In this document: in pieces, positions 62,918-64,000 of the stretch | Layout of the letters: each line of letters opens with the position of its first letter | Position numbering within the stretch: position 1 is the stretch's first letter | DNA from: Candidatus Halocynthiibacter alkanivorans | Lineage (GTDB): Bacteria > Pseudomonadota > Alphaproteobacteria > Rhodobacterales > Rhodobacteraceae | Length of the DNA stretch: 64,000 nucleotides | Reading direction: 5' to 3' | NCBI RefSeq assembly: GCF_003333265.1 | Contig: NZ_QOLB01000095.1 | Coordinates: 1 to 64,000, forward strand | Notes under the pieces: generated by a model | Told to the model about the DNA's origin: nothing | What the model saw: the letters and a program-made list of their open reading frames with translations, nothing else | The model's database searches: none | Program-made: the position numbers and the translations under genes

Positions 62918-64000
62918 TCAGAACAGAGACAACTGGTCGCCCACTTCGGGCGGGCAGGCAAACAGATCACTGCGCAGGGTCTCGCGGCCCTGGGTCAGCC
63001 CATACCGTTTGCACGCCAGGGAAAACCGGGCCGCGATCAGTTGGGCAAAAGGGCCGGTGCCACTCATACGTTGGGCAAAATCCGCATCATAGGCTTTGCC
63101 ACCGCGCATATCCGACAGCCGCCCCATCACCCGGGACGCCGCGTCCGGATGGTGGCTTTGCAGCCAGGACTGAAACAAAGGAGCGACTTCATGGGGCAGA
63201 CGCAGCAGGATAAACACGGCATGGGATGCCCCTGCGCCCGCCGCCTGTTCCAGCAGCGTTTCGATTTCATGATCGGTGAGCGCCGGAATCACCGGGGCGA
63301 TCATCGCGCGGGTCGGAATGCCGGCAGCGGCCAGGTTGCGGATCATTTCAAGCCGGCGCCGGGGTGCCGGGGCGCGGGGCTCAAGGTTTCGCGACAGCCG
63401 GGCATCCATCGTGGTCAACGACACGCCGACCGCCACCAGCCCCCGTTCTGCCATCGGCGCAAGAATATCGATATCGCGCTCCACCAGGCTGCCTTTGGTG
63501 GTGATCTGCACCGGGTGGTTGAAATCCGACAACACCTGCAAAATGGCGCGCATGATGCGTTGTTCCCGCTCCACCGGCTGATAGGGGTCGGTATAGGTGC
63601 CAATGGCGATCGGCGCCACGTTGTAACGCTTCGCCCGCAGCTCGCGCGCCAGCACCTGCGGCGCCTCCGGCCGGGCGATCAGCCGTGTTTCGAAATCCAG
63701 CCCGGCAGACATGCCAAGATAACAATGGCCGGGCCGGGCAAAGCAATAGACACAGCCATGTTCGCAGCCACGGTAGGGGTTGATCGAGCGGTCAAAAGGA
63801 ATATCGGGCGATTTGTTATAAGAGATCACGCTGCGCGGGGTTTCAAAGCTGAGTTCGGTGCGCAGAATACGGTCGTCTTCCTCAATGTCCCAGCCGTCAT
63901 CAAGCGGCACCCGCGTCTGGTTTTCAAAGCGCCCGGTGCTGTTGCCGGCCACTCCGCGGCCAACAGCGCGCAGCCCCGGACTCAGCCCGGCCACCGGCGC
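62918..64000 (-). CDS. PA0069-family radical SAM protein (5' end beyond window)
   Basis: At least 358 residues of a radical-SAM protein. The iron-sulfur cysteines are CEHGCVYCF with NPYRGCEHG before it, and later IGTYTDPYQPVEREQRIMRA and TKGSLVERDIDIL are typical of the PA0069 type, often linked to DNA photoproduct repair or of unknown function. The frame is open to base 64000; a GTG at 63994 is possible but the true start is probably outside. A basic Arg/Gly segment precedes the core. Confidence 0.88.
   Translation of the reverse strand, partial: APVAGLSPGLRAVGRGVAGNSTGRFENQTRVPLDDGWDIEEDDRILRTELSFETPRSVISYNKSPDIPFDRSINPYRGCEHGCVYCFARPGHCYLGMSAGLDFETRLIARPEAPQVLARELRAKRYNVAPIAIGTYTDPYQPVEREQRIMRAILQVLSDFNHPVQITTKGSLVERDIDILAPMAERGLVAVGVSLTTMDARLSRNLEPRAPAPRRRLEMIRNLAAAGIPTRAMIAPVIPALTDHEIETLLEQAAGAGASHAVFILLRLPHEVAPLFQSWLQSHHPDAASRVMGRLSDMRGGKAYDADFAQRMSGTGPFAQLIAARFSLACKRYGLTQGRETLRSDLFACPPEVGDQLSLF

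Noticed and set aside
1-64000. CRISPR array or rRNA operon
   Set aside because: No regularly spaced repeats and no rRNA-like stretches were seen on either strand.

Overview
The window looks like a chromosomal stretch of an alphaproteobacterium of the order Rhodobacterales (Roseobacter-type). The reasons are an ectoine-degradation set of doe/eut type, a DUF1476 gene next to purC-purS-purQ, a very large RNase E with an acidic insertion in its S1 domain, a bacterial betaine-homocysteine methyltransferase, a cobalamin set that uses CbiD together with CobA/CobK/CobB, and dctBD. All calls come from reading the sequence; no database search was run.

Left end (1-4.9 kb) is the right end of a decayed integrative element. 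It holds a cut-down phage-type cytosine methyltransferase, a membrane fatty-acid hydroxylase plus acyltransferase pair, a small Tat-exported protein with a near-consensus promoter, a broken gene tail, and an integrase lacking its N-terminal half. It ends at a bare 3' half of tRNA-Gly(CCC), which marks the attachment site. From about 5.4 to 10.5 kb, an HxlR-type regulator diverges from a three-gene envelope operon: an MMPL/RND transporter, a LolA-like periplasmic protein and an outer-membrane barrel.

From 10.7 to 27.4 kb lie three catabolic clusters. (1) LysR, an acyl-CoA-dehydrogenase-fold protein, a ThDP enzyme and a class III CoA-transferase. The first enzyme lacks both usual catalytic glutamates and has Gln in one of those positions, as in 3-sulfinopropionyl-CoA desulfinase; this is the best candidate for an unusual pathway. 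(2) Ectoine/acetyl-diaminobutyrate breakdown: doeX divergent from doeA-doeB-doeD, with no transporter and no doeC. (3) Two divergent arms around a LysR gene: CoA-transferase, acyl-CoA dehydrogenase and MmgE/PrpD on one side; enoyl-CoA hydratase and an HMG-CoA-lyase-like enzyme on the other. A three-part ABC/HlyD exporter follows (27.5-31.8 kb).

From 32 to 47.4 kb lie an SCP2 protein, zwf-pgl-pgi with a perfect palindrome upstream of zwf, an HNH nuclease, and a small membrane protein ORF. Next come four genes joined by 4-base overlaps (cbiD, cobK, an AlkA-like glycosylase, a carboxylesterase) and the divergent cobA-cobB. An MFS transporter, a hydrolase/P450 pair and a TusA-like protein complete this part.

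From 47.6 to 64 kb lie rne; then dctB-dctD with a GNAT gene overlapping dctD, where the DctD-like regulator lacks GAFTGA. Beyond these are purC-purS-purQ (with a 487-base gap before purQ), the ATPase-inhibitor DUF1476 gene, an MprF-like protein, bmt, and a radical-SAM gene running off the right edge.
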